DNA of 8,031 nt from Mariprofundaceae bacterium (GTDB taxonomy: Bacteria; Pseudomonadota; Zetaproteobacteria; Mariprofundales; Mariprofundaceae). Shown here piece by piece: positions 5,537 to 8,031 of the stretch. The stretch spans positions 1-8,031 of the forward strand of contig JALVTX010000138.1 of the NCBI GenBank assembly GCA_027035825.1. Direction: 5' to 3'. Position 1 is the stretch's first letter. Every line of letters begins with the position of its first letter. A model generated the notes under the pieces. The model ran no database searches, was not told the origin of the DNA, and was given only the letters and a program-made list of their open reading frames with translations. Both the position numbers and the translations under genes were made by a program.

Positions 5537-6675
5537 GCCCCTGTTCCGTTCGCCGCCTCGCCGGCCTCGATGCGCCGCGCTGCCAGCACCATGATGACGC
5601 TGAGCAGCACGTAGATGACCGCGCTCTGCGCCAGGAGCAGCCAGACCGAGAATTCGTTGGCGGAAACCAGCGCCAGCGCCGCCAGTCCCGTCACCAGGGA
5701 CAAGGCCACGACGGCCCAGACCGCCTGCTTCTGGGTCAGCCCCAGATACATCAGGCGGTGATGCAGGTGATCGCGCCCCACGAAGGCGATCCATTCATGG
5801 ACGCTGCGCACGTCGCCGCGCCAGATGCGCGCCACCGTGGTGTAGATCATGTCGAAGATCATCACCGAGAAAATCAGCACCGGCGCGGAATAGGCCTTGA
5901 TCGGTCCCTCGCTCGACCAGTCACCCATCACGGCCACCCCGGCCATCATCCAGCCCAGCCAGGTGCTGCCCACGTCGCCCAGGAACACCCGCGCCGGCGC
6001 CGCGTAGCGCGCGTTGTCCGGCAGAAAGCCGGCCGCGCCTCCCGCCACGGACAGGCAGAGCAACAGCATGTAGCCTTGGTGCGTGCTCCATGCCAACAGC
6101 CCCATCAGCAGGCACACGCTCAAGGCCAGCGCCGCCGCCAGGCCATTGATGCCATCGAGAAAGTTGAAGGCATTGGTGATGCCGATGACCCACAGCGCCG
6201 TCACCGCGTATTCGGCCAGCCATCCCCACCACGCGTCCGGGGCAAACTCGACGTGCACGCCGAATGCGGCCAGCACCACGAGCGCCGCCAACTGCCCGAC
6301 CAGCTTGACGGCGGCAGGCAACTCGCGCACGTCATCCCACAGCGACAGCGCCGCGACGATGGCCGCCGAGATGCACACGCCCTTCAGCCCCAGCGAATAG
6401 TTGAAGTGCAGGAACAGCGTCAGGTTCACGGCCACGAACACGGCCAGGCCGCCGATGCGCGGCGTCGGCTCGGCATGCACGCGCCGGGACGACGGCCGAT
6501 CCACGGCGTCCAGCCGCCAGGCAAGCCGGATCACCCAGGGCATCAGCGCCCAGGTCATCAGCGCCGCCGCGACAAACAACTTCGGCCCCTGCATCAGCGA
6601 CGGCAACCCCGGCCAGGGCAAGGCCAGCCCCAGCGCCACGGCCAATCCCATCCATCGCCGCCACGTCACAGGCAT
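5533..6675 (-). CDS. WecA/MraY-like polyprenyl-phosphate sugar-1-phosphate transferase
   Basis: A 380-residue polytopic inner membrane enzyme of the polyprenyl-phosphate N-acetylhexosamine-1-phosphate transferase family. It would move a sugar-1-phosphate from a UDP-sugar to undecaprenyl phosphate, the first step of many O-antigen, teichoic acid and exopolysaccharide pathways. About ten or eleven hydrophobic segments are visible. Motifs in order: RVHAEPTPRIGGLAVF (65-80), the Asp pair WDDV (113-116), NAFNFLDGINGLA (168-180), FLGDVGSTWLGW (231-242) and the cytoplasmic GRDHLHHRL (300-308). The last matches the HIHH-type motif of the WecA branch rather than MraY. The start is the ATG at 6675, with GGGAGG 10 bases upstream. 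It overlaps the aminotransferase gene by 10 bases; longer in-frame extensions into that gene are out of character. The exact sugar (GlcNAc or another HexNAc) cannot be told. Confidence 0.94.
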   Translation of the reverse strand: MPVTWRRWMGLAVALGLALPWPGLPSLMQGPKLFVAAALMTWALMPWVIRLAWRLDAVDRPSSRRVHAEPTPRIGGLAVFVAVNLTLFLHFNYSLGLKGVCISAAIVAALSLWDDVRELPAAVKLVGQLAALVVLAAFGVHVEFAPDAWWGWLAEYAVTALWVIGITNAFNFLDGINGLAAALALSVCLLMGLLAWSTHQGYMLLLCLSVAGGAAGFLPDNARYAAPARVFLGDVGSTWLGWMMAGVAVMGDWSSEGPIKAYSAPVLIFSVMIFDMIYTTVARIWRGDVRSVHEWIAFVGRDHLHHRLMYLGLTQKQAVWAVVALSLVTGLAALALVSANEFSVWLLLAQSAVIYVLLSVIMVLAARRIEAGEAANGTGA

Positions 6676-7700
6676 GCCTGCATCGCCTCCCGCATCCGTT
6701 CGCATTCCTCCTCGCTCATGTCGGCCAACAGCGGCAGCGACACGCAATGGCGCCACGCATCCTCCGCGCCCGGGCAATCCACGCCGGAGAAGCGGGACAA
6801 GGGCGTCTCCACCGGCCGGCGCGCATCCACCCCCCGATCTCGCAGGGCGCGAATCGTCTCGCCGGCGTCGGGCGCGCGCACGATGTAGCGGAAATGCGCC
6901 GCCTCCGCCTCGCGCGGCACGGGTTCGGCGCGCGTTTCCTCAATCCATTCATCATACCGCCGCGCCAGGTCCGCGCGCGCCGCGCGCTCCCGCCCGGCCC
7001 GGGCCAGGCGCGCCAGCGCCAGCGCCGCGTGCACGTCGGAGAGCTGGTGATTGCCGGCATGGGGCAGCGCCGCATCGGCCGTGTCCGCGCACCGCATTTG
7101 CCGAATGGCCTCCAGCCACGATCCGCCCGGTTCATCTTCATCGCCCGCCACCAGCCCGCCATAGGCGCCACCCCAGGGCTTGGTGGCGTAAAATGACACC
7201 ACCGCCACGTCACCGAACGAGCCAACGGGACGGCCATCCAGACGCCCGCCAGCGGACTGCGCCGCATCCTCGATCACCGGGCATGGCCAGCGCTCGGCCG
7301 CCAGCGGCTCCAGCATGCCAAACGGATGCGCCACGATCACGGCGTCCAGCGACGACGCCAGCGCCCGGGCCTTGTCCGCATCCAGCCTGAGATCAGGCCC
7401 GCAATCCATGCACACGGGCTCGCAGCCCGCCGCCCGCGTCGCATGCCACAGCGCGCGGCAGGCATAGGCCGGGATGCCGACGCGCCGCGCGCCCGGATCG
7501 CCGCCCCGCGCCAGCAACGCCAGCATCAGGGCGCTGGCGCCGGAATCCACGGCCACGCCGGCCCCGCGCCCGAGCGCCCGGGCCGCCTCTCGCTCCAGCG
7601 CCCGCGCCTCCTTCCCCGCCGTCACATGGCCGCGCGCCAAGGGGCGTTGCAGCGCCTCGGCGAATGCGGCGTCAAACACCGGCCTGGAATGCGGGATCAT
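6666..7700 (-). CDS. DegT/DnrJ/EryC1/StrS family PLP-dependent aminotransferase
   Basis: A 344-residue fold-type I PLP enzyme of the sugar aminotransferase family, which transfers an amino group (usually from glutamate) to nucleotide-activated keto-sugars. The PLP-stacking region VIEDAAQSAGG is at 142-152 (Asp145). SFGDVAVVSFYATKPWGG (161-178) contains the Schiff-base Lys174, and AYGGLV (179-184) follows it. NHQLSDVHAALALARL (217-232) corresponds to the usual N-x-R-x-x-x-x-x-A-A-L-G-x-x-Q segment. Somewhat shorter than the usual 370-400 residues. The ATG at 7700 is preferred; a TTG two codons earlier (7706) is possible, and neither has a strong Shine-Dalgarno. It starts 23 bases after the PIG-L gene and overlaps the WecA-like gene by 10. 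The substrate is unknown; the neighbours suggest an amino sugar for a surface glycan. Confidence 0.91.
   Translation of the reverse strand: MIPHSRPVFDAAFAEALQRPLARGHVTAGKEARALEREAARALGRGAGVAVDSGASALMLALLARGGDPGARRVGIPAYACRALWHATRAAGCEPVCMDCGPDLRLDADKARALASSLDAVIVAHPFGMLEPLAAERWPCPVIEDAAQSAGGRLDGRPVGSFGDVAVVSFYATKPWGGAYGGLVAGDEDEPGGSWLEAIRQMRCADTADAALPHAGNHQLSDVHAALALARLARAGRERAARADLARRYDEWIEETRAEPVPREAEAAHFRYIVRAPDAGETIRALRDRGVDARRPVETPLSRFSGVDCPGAEDAWRHCVSLPLLADMSEEECERMREAMQACL
6686..6691 (-). promoter_or_regulatory. Ribosome binding site deciding the WecA-like start
   Basis: GGGAGG inside the 3' end of the aminotransferase gene lies 10 bases before the ATG at 6675. It supports that start rather than the longer reading frames that begin further upstream. 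Confidence 0.55.
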
Positions 7701-7723
7701 GCGCAATGAACGGCCGGAAGAGG

Positions 7724-8031
7724 CTACAACCGGATGCGGATGGGCATGAAGGCCTCGGCGCAGGAAACCCGCGCCTGCACGCCGCGGAAATGCGCCGTGG
7801 CCAGGGCGATCTGCACGATGTTCAGCCCCTGGATGTTGGTGCGCTCCACCTGCGAGGCGTGCGCGTCCAGCGCCTTGAGCTTGTCGGACAGCGTCTCGCC
7901 GATATCCATGAACACGGTCGGCTCGAATCCCCGGCTGGTCGGCGTCTCGTAGGCCAGCACGCTGGGCACGTGCCGCGTGGCCGAATGCACGGCCCGGGCC
8001 AGCCGGCGGTGATCCTGGTGCGTGTCCTCGT
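7724..8031 (-). CDS. PIG-L/LmbE family deacetylase (partial, 5' end outside window)
   Basis: Only the C-terminal 101 residues are in the window, the reading frame being open at the right edge. They begin with EDTHQDHRRLARAV, which contains the D-x-H-x-D-H pattern that ligands the zinc in the second half of LmbE/PIG-L N-acetylglucosaminyl deacetylases. VPSVLAYETPTSRGFEPTVFM and the sequence around DKLKALDAHASQV follow, and then the terminal AEAFMPIRI, all characteristic of the family. The N-terminal A-H-P-D-D motif must lie outside the window. Members deacetylate N-acetylated sugars such as GlcNAc in lipid-linked or thiol conjugates. With a DegT enzyme and a WecA-like transferase immediately downstream, deacetylation of a sugar in the same glycan is the best inference. 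Confidence 0.87.
   Translation of the reverse strand, partial: EDTHQDHRRLARAVHSATRHVPSVLAYETPTSRGFEPTVFMDIGETLSDKLKALDAHASQVERTNIQGLNIVQIALATAHFRGVQARVSCAEAFMPIRIRL

Noticed and set aside
6676..6777. N-terminal extension of the WecA-like transferase
   Set aside because: The extension would overlap the aminotransferase gene by over 100 bases and is not hydrophobic or conserved-looking; the ATG at 6675 has its own GGGAGG.
4408..6888. Long plus-strand open frame (826 codons) opposite proC, yggS and the WecA-like gene
   Set aside because: Its protein is low-complexity (Pro, Arg, His, Gln) with no domain, and it spans three convincing minus-strand genes.
7401..7424. Cys-x3-Cys-x2-Cys in the DegT-like protein (residues 93-100), reminiscent of a radical SAM cluster motif
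   Set aside because: It sits in the middle of a clear fold-type I PLP enzyme, in the strand region where relatives have no cluster. The spacing match is most likely chance.
1..8031. CRISPR array, tRNA/rRNA, phage or transposase genes
   Set aside because: I found no spaced direct repeats, cloverleaf-like stretch or mobile-element protein; the window is fully occupied by the listed genes.

Overview
This is a GC-rich bacterial chromosomal window, roughly two-thirds G+C by eye. It is filled end to end by ten genes, all on the minus strand, so transcription runs from high to low coordinates. Eight genes are complete. One is cut at the right edge (PIG-L deacetylase, its 5' part missing) and one at the left edge (HDOD protein, its 3' part missing). 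I see no RNA gene, CRISPR array, insertion sequence or integrase. The largest gap between genes is 40 bases and most neighbours overlap by 1-10 bases, so the whole window reads as one long, translationally coupled operon segment. No promoter or terminator is visible.

Region 1 (about 8031-5533) is a surface-glycan block: the C-terminal part of a PIG-L/LmbE-type deacetylase, a DegT/DnrJ/EryC1/StrS sugar aminotransferase-like PLP enzyme, and a WecA/MraY-like polyprenyl-phosphate sugar-1-phosphate transferase. The likely theme is starting and modifying a lipid-linked glycan, such as an O-antigen or exopolysaccharide. Region 2 (5536-3362) is the classic housekeeping string yggS-proC-yggT-yggU: a PLP homeostasis protein, pyrroline-5-carboxylate reductase, a small YggT membrane protein and a DUF167 protein. 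Region 3 (3362-2451) is an integral membrane protein of the lysylphosphatidylglycerol-synthase TM / UPF0104 (AglD2-like) family. Region 4 (2410-1) is a GspE/PilB-type secretion or pilus ATPase with an unusually repeat-rich N-terminus, followed by an overlapping HDOD-domain protein, which suggests a signalling or motility unit.

The lineage cannot be fixed from this window. The yggS-proC-yggT-yggU order is proteobacterial, but YggT has one domain (99 residues) rather than the duplicated form of E. coli. That points away from enterics, perhaps to a deltaproteobacterial-type or other deep proteobacterial lineage (inference).

The points most worth a second look are the four tandem MshEN-like repeats in the ATPase, which may sense cyclic di-GMP, its coupling to an HDOD gene, a REP-like perfect palindrome embedded in the 3' coding end of yggS, and the fusion of glycan, proline/PLP and secretion genes into one overlapping transcription unit.
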